This document shows, piece after piece, positions 26,444 to 34,405 of a stretch of DNA of 64,000 bases. Under the pieces are notes generated by a model. That model saw only the letters and a list, made by a program, of their open reading frames with translations, did not search any database and was not told where the DNA came from. Position 1 is the first letter of the stretch, and every line of letters starts with the position of its first letter. The translations under genes and the position numbers were made by a program. Source of the stretch: Rathayibacter_A sp036510655 (lineage in GTDB: Bacteria; Actinomycetota; Actinomycetes; Actinomycetales; Microbacteriaceae); the NCBI GenBank assembly GCA_036510655.1, contig DATCDQ010000061.1:1-64000 (forward strand), in the 5' to 3' direction.

Positions 26444-28548
26444 CCTTCGATTAGCACTACTACCGCGCCGGGCGCCACCGTTGCGGCACCGTCGACATCT
26501 TCATCGGTCAAGAGGTCGTGCATGGTTGTAGAGAGCGTGACCCGGGCCGTCTCCGGACCGTGATTGAGTAGGAACAATGCCGTTCCGCGCTTCACCGCCT
26601 CGAGACCGCTCGGCAAGGCCTGTTCGGGAAGACCCGCTTCCTGCAACGCTCCCGTGACGCCCGCATCACTCAGCGCCTCATCGAGAACCGCGGTAAGCAG
26701 ATTTTCGGAGACAACGCCGCCCAGATACCACGCACAGCCTTCGCCGAAGCGTTGACGCGACACAGCGGGAAGCCCGGCAAGTGCGCCGTCGCCGTATGTC
26801 GCCAGGACATCGGCACCATCGGTGCGCAGTCGCTCGCCGAACACGGTCGCGGTTTGATCGCCGATCGGCGCCGCATCCCAGCTCGGATCGACGAGGAGAG
26901 GCGTGGGCGCATCGGGCAGCCCGATCCATTCTTCCCCGCTCACGCCCACGAGCTCGCTCAGCAATACGGGCGAACGGCCTTGGAGAATGTGTCCTCTATC
27001 ATCGGCGACTCCGCTGAATGGGCCAACCAGCACACGAGTTCCTGCGGCCACGGCACGGCGGAGCGCGTCCGCCGCATCCGGCCTGATCACATAACTGTGT
27101 GGCACGAGCACCAGTCGGTATCCGCTCAATTCAGTTCCGGGCCGCACGATGTCGGCCGCCACCCCCTGGCGCCAGAGCACTCGATACCAGCGTTGGAGCT
27201 GTTCGAGCGTCCGCAGCTTCTCAGTGGGTCGCGCCGGTTCCTCACCCGCCCACCACGACGTCCAGTCGAACAGAATGGCCACCGACGCGTCGATGCGACC
27301 GCCCACGACCCCCCGAAGTCGCCGTAAGTCGCTGCCGATCCGCTCCACGCCACGGAAGACCTCGGTGTCAGCGCCGGCATGCGGCAGCATCGCAGAATGG
27401 AAGCGCTCCGCGCCGGTCGGGGGCTGCCGCCATTGGAAGAAGCAGACGCCATCCGCGCCGCGGGCGACTGCCTGTAGGGAGGTCAGACGCGCCTGCTCCG
27501 GCGACTTCGGCAGGTTGTGCTCGCGCCACGATACGGCGCTTATCGCCTGCTCCATGAGCAGCCACGGCCGTCCGCGCCCGAGGGAGCGCATCAGGTCCTG
27601 GACTAGCGCTGTATCGCACGGGGCGTCGGAGGAAGCCGGGTCGGGATACTGATCGTCGGCAATCACATCGACCTCGTCGGCCCACGACCAGTAGTCCACG
27701 TGGGGAAAGAAGCCCATGAAATTGGTCGTGATCGGTTGAGTGGCGCCCGCTGCCCGGATGGCATCGCGTTGTTCCGTGTAGCACTGCAACAGCTGGTCCG
27801 ATGTGTATCGCCGGAAGTCGAGTGACTGCGTCGGGTTGATCAGATAGGGCGCCCGACGGGGTGGCAGGATTTCGTCGAACGAGCCATACCGCTGCGACCA
27901 GACGGCCGTGCCCCACGCTTCGTTGAGCTGGTCGATTGAACCGTACCGGCGGCGCAGCCAGTTGCGGAACTCGCGCGCTGCCTCGTCACCGTAGTCGAGC
28001 TGACCGTACTCGTTTCCGATGTGCCACAGACGTACCGCAGCATGATCTGCGTAGCGCTCGACCAGGTCGCGCGTGATCGCCAGGGCGTGGTCACGGTAGA
28101 CAACGGAGGCCGGCGAGAACTGATTACGGGAGCCCGGGACCAAGCGCACGCCGTCGCGATCCACCGGGAGCGTCTCGGGATGCCGTAGCGCCAGCCATGC
28201 AGGGGGCGATGCCGTCGGCGTTGCCAAATCGACCGCGATGCCGTTGCTGTGCAGCAGATCGAGCACCTCGTCGAGCCAGTCGAAGTTCCGTTCGCCGGGA
28301 ACCGGCTCGATCGTCGCCCAGCTGAAGACGCCGATGGTGACCAGGTTGACACCGGCACGCACCATGAGGTCGACATCCTGCGCCCACACGCTACGCGGCC
28401 ATTGCTCGGGGTTGTAGTCACCACCGAAGCAGAGGCCAAGATCGGCACAAAGCGCCGCGAAGTCCGCACCGGACGACCGACCCGTTGCAGGAGTCGGTTC
28501 CAGCACATTATTTGCGACATCGTCTGCCACATCGTCGAAGCGCTTCAC
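26431..28548 (-). CDS. GH42 beta-galactosidase (second copy)
   Basis: 705 aa from GTG 28548. FGGDYNPEQW begins only at about residue 41, so a later start is possible. Acid/base Glu in WHIGNEYGQ, nucleophile Glu in WLLMEQAISAVSW. It shares the architecture of 8459-10522 but is clearly diverged. No signal peptide. First gene of the GH42-GH31-GH3 operon, where it would remove terminal galactose before alpha-xylosidase action. A near-consensus promoter lies so close to the start that the mRNA may be almost leaderless. Confidence 0.88.
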   Translation of the reverse strand: MKRFDDVADDVANNVLEPTPATGRSSGADFAALCADLGLCFGGDYNPEQWPRSVWAQDVDLMVRAGVNLVTIGVFSWATIEPVPGERNFDWLDEVLDLLHSNGIAVDLATPTASPPAWLALRHPETLPVDRDGVRLVPGSRNQFSPASVVYRDHALAITRDLVERYADHAAVRLWHIGNEYGQLDYGDEAAREFRNWLRRRYGSIDQLNEAWGTAVWSQRYGSFDEILPPRRAPYLINPTQSLDFRRYTSDQLLQCYTEQRDAIRAAGATQPITTNFMGFFPHVDYWSWADEVDVIADDQYPDPASSDAPCDTALVQDLMRSLGRGRPWLLMEQAISAVSWREHNLPKSPEQARLTSLQAVARGADGVCFFQWRQPPTGAERFHSAMLPHAGADTEVFRGVERIGSDLRRLRGVVGGRIDASVAILFDWTSWWAGEEPARPTEKLRTLEQLQRWYRVLWRQGVAADIVRPGTELSGYRLVLVPHSYVIRPDAADALRRAVAAGTRVLVGPFSGVADDRGHILQGRSPVLLSELVGVSGEEWIGLPDAPTPLLVDPSWDAAPIGDQTATVFGERLRTDGADVLATYGDGALAGLPAVSRQRFGEGCAWYLGGVVSENLLTAVLDEALSDAGVTGALQEAGLPEQALPSGLEAVKRGTALFLLNHGPETARVTLSTTMHDLLTDEDVDGAATVAPGAVVVLIEGCTR

Positions 28549-28584
28549 CAGGCAACCTTATAAGATGTGTGCGAGTGATGTCCA
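28537..28584 (-). promoter_or_regulatory. promoter and palindrome at the GH42-GH31-GH3 operon start
   Basis: On the minus strand TGGACA (28579-28584) and TATAAG (28557-28562), spacer 16 bp. The palindrome GAAGCGCTTC (28537-28546) overlaps the first codons and the predicted transcription start; its AAGCGCTT core is typical of LacI-family operators. The LacI gene lies divergently 100 bp away. Confidence 0.5.
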
Positions 28585-28663
28585 CGCGGCGTCGATACGC
28601 ATTCGCATTCCCGGCCGATCGGCGTCGGGAAGCGGCACGTGCGGGAAAGGCAGGAGCGCCCAG

Positions 28664-29665
28664 ATGGTCACAATCGCCGACGTTGCGCAAGAGGCAGGCG
28701 TCTCCATCTCGACCGTGTCCTATGTGATGAGTGGCAAGCGAACGATTTCGCCCGAGACCCGTCGACGCGTCGAGCGCGCGATCAGCGGACTTGGATTCAG
28801 CCCGCATGCCGGAGCCCGTTCACTGGCATCCCGCTCCACAAACGTGATCGGTCTGCAGATCCCGCTACGCTCAGGCGTCGACGTGCATGTGGTCATGGAG
28901 GTCGTAAGCGGGGTTGTGGCGAGGGCACGCACGCACGGCTATGACATCCTGCTGCTCACCAGCGACGACCCGCGGGGCATGGAGCGCGCCGCGAAAGGTT
29001 CGATGGTGGATGCCCTGCTCCTCATGGACATCGAATCCGACGATCCGCGAATAAGCGTGCTCACACACCTCGAGCAGCCGAGCGCACTAATCGGGCTACC
29101 CGAGGGTCGTCGCAGCATACCCTGCATCGACTTCGACTTCGAAGAAGCCGGCTGGCTCGCAGTGGAACGCCTTGTCGCACAAGGCCACCGCAGCCTGGCA
29201 CTGATCGGGTCGCCCGCCGAGGTGATGGCGAGGCACACGTCGTACGCGGATCGCCTTGCACGGGGGTTCCTCGCAGCGTGCGCAGCGTCGGGCGTGGTGG
29301 GCACCGTGCATGCGTGCCCAGGCGACGCCGGTGCAACGACCGTCGTCGAGGAGGTGCTTGCGGCAGTTCCCAAAGTTACGGGCTTCTTAGTGCACAACGA
29401 AGCGGCCCTTCCGCATGTGTACGCGCAGTTGATCGAGGCCGGAGTCCACACGCCGGCGGCGCCAGCCATCGTAGCGCTCTGCCCCGAAGACGTTGCACTC
29501 GCTGTCCCCGGGCCCGTGGACAGCATCGCCGTGCCGGCCGAAGCAATCGGAGCTGCGGCTGCCGACGTCATCTGCGACATGATCGACGGCGGCACTCCTC
29601 CCAGTGTGCGGCTCATCGCGCCGTCGCTTACCGTGCGGACGAAATCTGCCGCGCCGCAAAAGTGA
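28664..29665 (+). CDS. LacI family transcriptional regulator
   Basis: 333 aa from ATG 28664 with GGAG nine nt upstream (the longer frame is not needed). HTH VTIADVAQEAGVSISTVSYVMSGKRTISPETRRRV, hinge FSPHAGARSLASRSTNVIGL, then a sensor domain with the DFDFEEAGWLAVERLVAQGHRSLALIG block. Divergent from the GH42-GH31-GH3 operon and followed by the YesL-like gene, so it probably regulates these and perhaps the importer 30363-34125. Confidence 0.9.
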   Translation: MVTIADVAQEAGVSISTVSYVMSGKRTISPETRRRVERAISGLGFSPHAGARSLASRSTNVIGLQIPLRSGVDVHVVMEVVSGVVARARTHGYDILLLTSDDPRGMERAAKGSMVDALLLMDIESDDPRISVLTHLEQPSALIGLPEGRRSIPCIDFDFEEAGWLAVERLVAQGHRSLALIGSPAEVMARHTSYADRLARGFLAACAASGVVGTVHACPGDAGATTVVEEVLAAVPKVTGFLVHNEAALPHVYAQLIEAGVHTPAAPAIVALCPEDVALAVPGPVDSIAVPAEAIGAAAADVICDMIDGGTPPSVRLIAPSLTVRTKSAAPQK

Positions 29666-29698
29666 GGCCACTGTGGAGGCGAGGCAGCGGGCATCGAC

Positions 29699-30298
29699 AT
29701 GAAGATTGATCCGAACAGCAAGACCTTTCATGGAGCATCGACTTTCGTGATGTTCGTCGCACTGAACGTGCTCTTTGTCATCACGTGCATTCCTGTGATC
29801 ACCATCGGAATGGCAACGAGCGCGCTGTTCGAAGCGACCCTGCGGTATTCGGACGATGAGGGCGGACAACTTATCAATGACTATCTGACGGCGCTGCGGC
29901 GCAATGCCGGGCGCGCAACGGCCGTCTACCTGTGCTTGGTTGCGCCACTCGTAGCGCTCGCGTTCAGCGGGCTGTTCTGGCTGTTTCAAGGCGGCATCGT
30001 CTCGTTGGCGGCAGCGATCGTCGCATTCCTCGGCGCGGTCTACCTGTTCACAGCGTTCCTCTACGGCATGGCGCTAGTGGCACGCTACCGAAATTCGGTG
30101 CGCCAAACCGTCAAGAACGCGATGCTGCTGTCGGTGGTCGAACCGTGGCGCACCTTCGTGCTGGCGGTCATCCCCGCCACTGTCGTTAGCCTCACCGCCG
30201 TGTTCCCCGTGTTCATCGTAATCGTGGCGACAATCGGGTTCTCGGTCGGCGCATATGCGGTCGCGCTCCTGTTCCGCAGCGTGTTCGCCAAACACTAG
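29699..30298 (+). CDS. YesL family (DUF624) membrane protein
   Basis: 199 aa with about five to six predicted helices. The N-terminal NVLFVITCIPVITIGMATSALFEATLRY is the DUF624 signature. Such proteins are encoded beside LplB/LplC-type carbohydrate importers in many Firmicutes and Actinobacteria; their role is unknown. It lies 33 bp after the LacI gene, probably co-transcribed, and ends at a strong bidirectional terminator facing the importer genes. Confidence 0.82.
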   Translation: MKIDPNSKTFHGASTFVMFVALNVLFVITCIPVITIGMATSALFEATLRYSDDEGGQLINDYLTALRRNAGRATAVYLCLVAPLVALAFSGLFWLFQGGIVSLAAAIVAFLGAVYLFTAFLYGMALVARYRNSVRQTVKNAMLLSVVEPWRTFVLAVIPATVVSLTAVFPVFIVIVATIGFSVGAYAVALLFRSVFAKH

Positions 30299-30323
30299 CG
30301 TCAGGCGATGACCGCCGCGTGAA

Positions 30324-30349
30324 GGGGCGGGGTCGCAAGACCCCGCCCC
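30324..30349. terminator. bidirectional terminator between yesL-like and lipoprotein genes
   Basis: A perfect 11-bp GC-rich stem (GGGGCGGGGTC and complement) closed by a GCAA tetraloop, in the 64-bp gap between convergent genes. Confidence 0.75.
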
Positions 30350-30362
30350 GTTACCGATCGAG

Positions 30363-32123
30363 TCAGCCGAACTTCTTGGCCACTGCGAGGCGGGCGGCGT
30401 TCTGCGCCTTCGCGTGCTCCATGTCGACCTTCAGAACCTTCTGATAACCAAGCCCATTGACGGTCGTCTGCATGTCTTTGAGCAACGAGTTGAACTGCGA
30501 CTTGCTGGTCGCCATCGACATCTTCCAGGAGTCCTGGACGATCACAGCCTTGATCTGGTTGCGCAGCGTCTGGATCTCCGAGTTGTCCTGCGGAGCGACG
30601 TAGCCCGATCCGGGAGCGACGATGATCTCCCCTTTGTCCCTGAGGTAGGCCATCGTGGTCGCAGCATCGCCCATGTGGCCCGCCCAGCTCTTCGTGAGGG
30701 GATTGGCGATCAGCTTCTCGTAGCTCGGCCACATCTGATACATGTACGGGTAGCCGGTCGACGGGTCTTTGTCGACTGCGGTCACGGTCGTTACATTCAG
30801 CGCGGAGACACCCTTGGTGAAGGTCCCCTGACCCCACGTGGAAGGCACCTGGTCTGTTGCGCCGCCCAGGAAGGCGTTCTTGCCGAACGCGTTCAGCGCG
30901 GGCTTTCCCGACGTCAGTTCCCAGGTGAGCCCCTTCGGGCCGGCGGCCGAACCGGTCTGGCTCCCGTTCGCATACACACCGTCTACCGAATACAGCCAGT
31001 CGATGAAAGCCGCAACGCGCTGCGGATCCGCGGCCTTGGACCCGATCCCGATGGAGTAGTTGCTGTTGCCATACACCTCGGAGCCGTAGGAGAAGATCTT
31101 CATGTCTTTCAGCGGCACGATCTCGAACCCGCGGCCGGCCGCCATGTTCGTGTCCGTGTTGTAAGCGGGTTGCGCCAGCCAGGGCCAGAACGAGAACAGC
31201 ACCTGCCCGGTCTGATACTTGGCAAACAGAGTCGAGTAATTCTGCGTCGGCGAGTCCGGATCGACAAGCCCGGCTGCGTTCGCATTGAAGAAGAACTTGA
31301 GAGAGCGCACATAGTGGGAGTCGGAGTCGACGATGCTCTCATAGGATGACCCGTCGGCGGCCGCCAGCACGAAGCCCATTTCGTCGAAGCCGTAGTAGCA
31401 CGCCGGCTGCTTCGCGTTATTCATCATGTTGCCGTCCCAGTCCTTGAACAAGGACACCGCGTAGACGGACTTTCCGTTGGGTGCGGTGGGCTCAGCATGC
31501 TGCATGTCTGCCAGCACGGGAATCAAGTCCTCGAGCGTGTCGATCTTCGGGAATCCGACCTTGCTGTAGACGTCCCAGCGCACGTACGGCCCGAAAGTCG
31601 GGTCCGTGCCCTCAGAGGATTGCGTGGGCTTCAGGCTCGACACCGACGTCGGGAAGGCGTACGTGCCCTTCTTTCCCTTGTTGGTGAAGGCCACCGCGGT
31701 GTCATACTTCTTTGTGGCCGTCATGTTCTTGTAGTAAGTCGACGCATCCAGAAGCAACCCACCCTTCAGCGACTCGTCAAGGTGCTGCGACGAGCCCAAG
31801 ACCACCAGGTCGCCTAGTTCTCCGGCCGCTGAGCGGGTGTTGAAGAGCGTTTCGCCGCCTCCCGCCACGTTGGGCGCGATGACGTTGAGCTTCATGTTGA
31901 ACTTCTCTTCGACGAGTTTGGCGAACCATCCAGTCTGGATGCCCTGGTAGTTCGCGAGGTCGTCGAAGACGTCGATGGTGATCGGCTTGGACCACTTCGT
32001 CGGAAATGCTCCGGATTTACCGGCCGCCGATGTCGTCTCGCCATTGACCAACGTGCAGCCTGCCAACGTGGCCGGTGCTAGAGCCGTGACGAATGCCGCG
32101 GTTATGAACTGTCTGCGCTTCAT
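30363..32123 (-). CDS. LplA-type lipoprotein substrate-binding protein
   Basis: 586 aa from ATG 32123 (MKRRQFITAAF), after GAAAGGT. Signal peptide with lipobox TLAGC (Cys23). The mature protein is unusually large, as in the family-1 binding proteins that work with LplB/LplC permeases on oligosaccharides (KWSKPITIDVFDDLANYQGIQTGW...). It is last in its operon, after both permeases, with a 43-bp gap. Large size fits an oligosaccharide ligand. The ligand is unknown; xyloglucan or related oligosaccharides are suggested by neighbours. Confidence 0.87.
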   Translation of the reverse strand: MKRRQFITAAFVTALAPATLAGCTLVNGETTSAAGKSGAFPTKWSKPITIDVFDDLANYQGIQTGWFAKLVEEKFNMKLNVIAPNVAGGGETLFNTRSAAGELGDLVVLGSSQHLDESLKGGLLLDASTYYKNMTATKKYDTAVAFTNKGKKGTYAFPTSVSSLKPTQSSEGTDPTFGPYVRWDVYSKVGFPKIDTLEDLIPVLADMQHAEPTAPNGKSVYAVSLFKDWDGNMMNNAKQPACYYGFDEMGFVLAAADGSSYESIVDSDSHYVRSLKFFFNANAAGLVDPDSPTQNYSTLFAKYQTGQVLFSFWPWLAQPAYNTDTNMAAGRGFEIVPLKDMKIFSYGSEVYGNSNYSIGIGSKAADPQRVAAFIDWLYSVDGVYANGSQTGSAAGPKGLTWELTSGKPALNAFGKNAFLGGATDQVPSTWGQGTFTKGVSALNVTTVTAVDKDPSTGYPYMYQMWPSYEKLIANPLTKSWAGHMGDAATTMAYLRDKGEIIVAPGSGYVAPQDNSEIQTLRNQIKAVIVQDSWKMSMATSKSQFNSLLKDMQTTVNGLGYQKVLKVDMEHAKAQNAARLAVAKKFG

Positions 32124-32166
32124 TGCATACCTTTCTTGGATTCTTTGGATCGCGAAATCGGCGCCG

Positions 32167-33126
32167 TCAACCCTTGACGGCACCGAGCATGATCCCCTTC
32201 ACGAAAAAGCGCTGGAAGAGGGGGTAGACGAAGATGATGGGCAGCACGACGACCACGGCGACTGTCATCTGGATCGAGGTGGGGGTCTGCGTGGTTGCGG
32301 CGTTGGCGATCGAGCTGAGATTGCCCCCGGCCGCGTTCTGGGCGGCCTGCGCCAGGCTGTTCGCCTGGTTGATGAACATGTAGAGCAGGTACTGAAGCGT
32401 GTACAGGCTCTGATTGGTGATGTAGATCAGCGTGTCCTGGAACATGTTCCATTGGGCAACGGCGGAGAAGATCGCGACCGTAGCCAGAATCGCCGTCATG
32501 TTGGGCAGATAGACGCGGAAGAACACCTGAAAGATGTTGGCGCCGTCCATCTCGGCCGCCTCCTGCAGCGACTGGGGCATCGACTCGACGAACGTCTTGA
32601 CGAGGATGATGTTGAAGGGCTGCACAAGGTACGGGATCACGTACACCCAGAAGTTGTTCGTCAGACCCAGACCCCGGATGATCAGGAAGACCGGAATCAG
32701 CCCTGCGCTGAAATACATCGTGATAACGGTGAACCGATACCAGAACGCCCGCGCCCACATGCGTTCCTGGGTGAACATGAACCCCAAATACGCAGAGACG
32801 AACACGGTGCCCACCGTGCCGAGCACTGTGCGCGCCACGCTCACAGCCGCTGCCAGCGTGAGTCCCTGCAGTTGGAACACCTGTCCATAGTTCGAGAGGT
32901 GGAAGCCGATCGGCCAGAATCGCACGTCGCCGAGTGCCGCCAGATTGTTGGCGCTGACTGAATTGATGATCAGGTAGTAGAACGGATACGCGCAGATCAG
33001 CGCGAACAGAGCGAACATTGCGTAGTTGACGACGCTGAAGGCCTTCTCGCCCTTCGTGCGTCGTAACCGCTTGGAATGGGGCAGGCGCTTGCCGTGTGGG
33101 AGGTGGGCATCCGATGCAATGGCCAT
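32167..33126 (-). CDS. ABC importer permease, LplC type
   Basis: 319 aa, six predicted helices after a basic cytosolic N-terminus (HGKRLPHSKRLRRTKGEK). EAA loop seen as EAAEMDGANIFQVFFRVYLPNM; C-terminal YPLFQRFFVKGIMLGAVKG is the standard LplC ending. It follows the LplB-type gene after 12 bp. Confidence 0.9.
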   Translation of the reverse strand: MAIASDAHLPHGKRLPHSKRLRRTKGEKAFSVVNYAMFALFALICAYPFYYLIINSVSANNLAALGDVRFWPIGFHLSNYGQVFQLQGLTLAAAVSVARTVLGTVGTVFVSAYLGFMFTQERMWARAFWYRFTVITMYFSAGLIPVFLIIRGLGLTNNFWVYVIPYLVQPFNIILVKTFVESMPQSLQEAAEMDGANIFQVFFRVYLPNMTAILATVAIFSAVAQWNMFQDTLIYITNQSLYTLQYLLYMFINQANSLAQAAQNAAGGNLSSIANAATTQTPTSIQMTVAVVVVLPIIFVYPLFQRFFVKGIMLGAVKG

Positions 33127-33138
33127 GGTTGTCGGCTC

Positions 33139-34125
33139 CTAGATGATCGAGGTTCCGCGAGCGCGCTTCGCGATGATGTTGACGGTGAGCAGCAGGATGA
33201 CCGAGATCAGGCTCTTGAGCATGCCGATCGCGGTCGCCAGCGACAGGTTGTTGCCGGTCATGCCGACGTTGTAGACGTAGAGGTCGAGCACCTGGATGTG
33301 CTGCATGTTAAATGCGTTCTGGAACACGTAGTACTGGTCCATGCCGTTGTTCAGCAGATTGGCGACGGACAGCATGAGCAGCACGACATACGTGGGCATC
33401 AGCTGCGGCACAGTGATGTAGCGCATGAGCTGGAATCGCCCGGCACCGTCGATTCGGGCCGATTCATAGAGCGTAGGGTCGATGCCCGTGATGGCCGCCA
33501 AATAGATGATGGCACCCCAGCCGAGCCCCTTCCACAGACTCCACAGCAGCATCATGAGCCAGACGTGCTGGCCCGAGTCGAGGAACTTCAGCGGTGTCGT
33601 GATGATGCCCGAGTCGACCAATACGCTGTTGACCAGGCCGGAACTCGAGAACAGCGAGAAGGCGATCATATAGACGAGCACCCAGGAGATGAAGTTGGGC
33701 AACGTCGTCAAGGTCTGCACGGTGTTGCGGAACCACGGTGCCTTGACCTCGTGGAGCAGCACCGCGAATATGACAGGCAACACCGAGGTGGCGATACCGA
33801 GGAAGCTCATAGCGAGCGTGTTGATCAGCACCTGGCCGATCTGCGCCATCTGCGTCGGTGAGCTCACCAGCATCTGGAACCACTGCAGGCCCACGAACTG
33901 GCTGCCCTTCAAGCCGAGCGCAGGCTGGTAGTCGTAAAGCGAGAAGATCCAGCCGTACAGCGGCAGATAGGAAAAGACGAAGACGAGCCCGAGCAGCGGG
34001 GTGATGCACAGGAACATTCCCACGGACTTCTTGCCGGTGCGTCTGGGCTTCGTAGGCGAATCCCTGCGCGGCTTCTGCGGCACCGGGCTCGACGGCGCCT
34101 CCTCGAGAATCGTCTGCGCCGTCAC
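33139..34125 (-). CDS. ABC importer permease, LplB type
   Basis: 328 aa. Basic Pro/Lys-rich cytosolic N-terminus (1-34), then six helices; EAA-type loop ESARIDGAGRFQLMRYITVPQL; FLCITPLLGLVFVFSYLPLYGW is the LplB N-terminal helix. First gene of the importer operon. A promoter with an overlapping palindrome (34283-34329) lies about 160 bp upstream. Confidence 0.9.
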   Translation of the reverse strand: MTAQTILEEAPSSPVPQKPRRDSPTKPRRTGKKSVGMFLCITPLLGLVFVFSYLPLYGWIFSLYDYQPALGLKGSQFVGLQWFQMLVSSPTQMAQIGQVLINTLAMSFLGIATSVLPVIFAVLLHEVKAPWFRNTVQTLTTLPNFISWVLVYMIAFSLFSSSGLVNSVLVDSGIITTPLKFLDSGQHVWLMMLLWSLWKGLGWGAIIYLAAITGIDPTLYESARIDGAGRFQLMRYITVPQLMPTYVVLLMLSVANLLNNGMDQYYVFQNAFNMQHIQVLDLYVYNVGMTGNNLSLATAIGMLKSLISVILLLTVNIIAKRARGTSII

Positions 34126-34282
34126 GACAGCGCGACCTTAACCGCGGCGGCGATCGGCCGACAGGTTCCGCGTTCCTGGTCGCGCTCCATCTCACTCCTT
34201 TGTGGTGTCTTGCTGGTCCGACTCGGTCGACACTCGCCTCGGGACGGAAAGTATGGAAATCGCGACCATTGCGGCCGAATTA

Positions 34283-34329
34283 ATCGAACCGCTTCGATGA
34301 CCATAGACGATCGTGTGGGGGTTCGTCAA
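34283..34329 (-). promoter_or_regulatory. promoter and operator of the LplB/LplC importer operon
   Basis: On the minus strand TTGACG (34324-34329), 18-bp spacer, TATGGT (34300-34305), then after one base the palindrome ATCGAAGCGGTTCGAT (34283-34298, 6-bp arms, 4-nt centre). This is a classic LacI-type operator placement near the transcription start. The rest of the 280-bp gap 34126-34405 shows nothing else. Confidence 0.65.
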
Positions 34330-34405
34330 GATCACCGTCGGCGCCGACTTCTGAATGCGATCATGAGATGAGTGGAATCCGCATGGTCAGGATTCAGGTG
34401 AGCCA

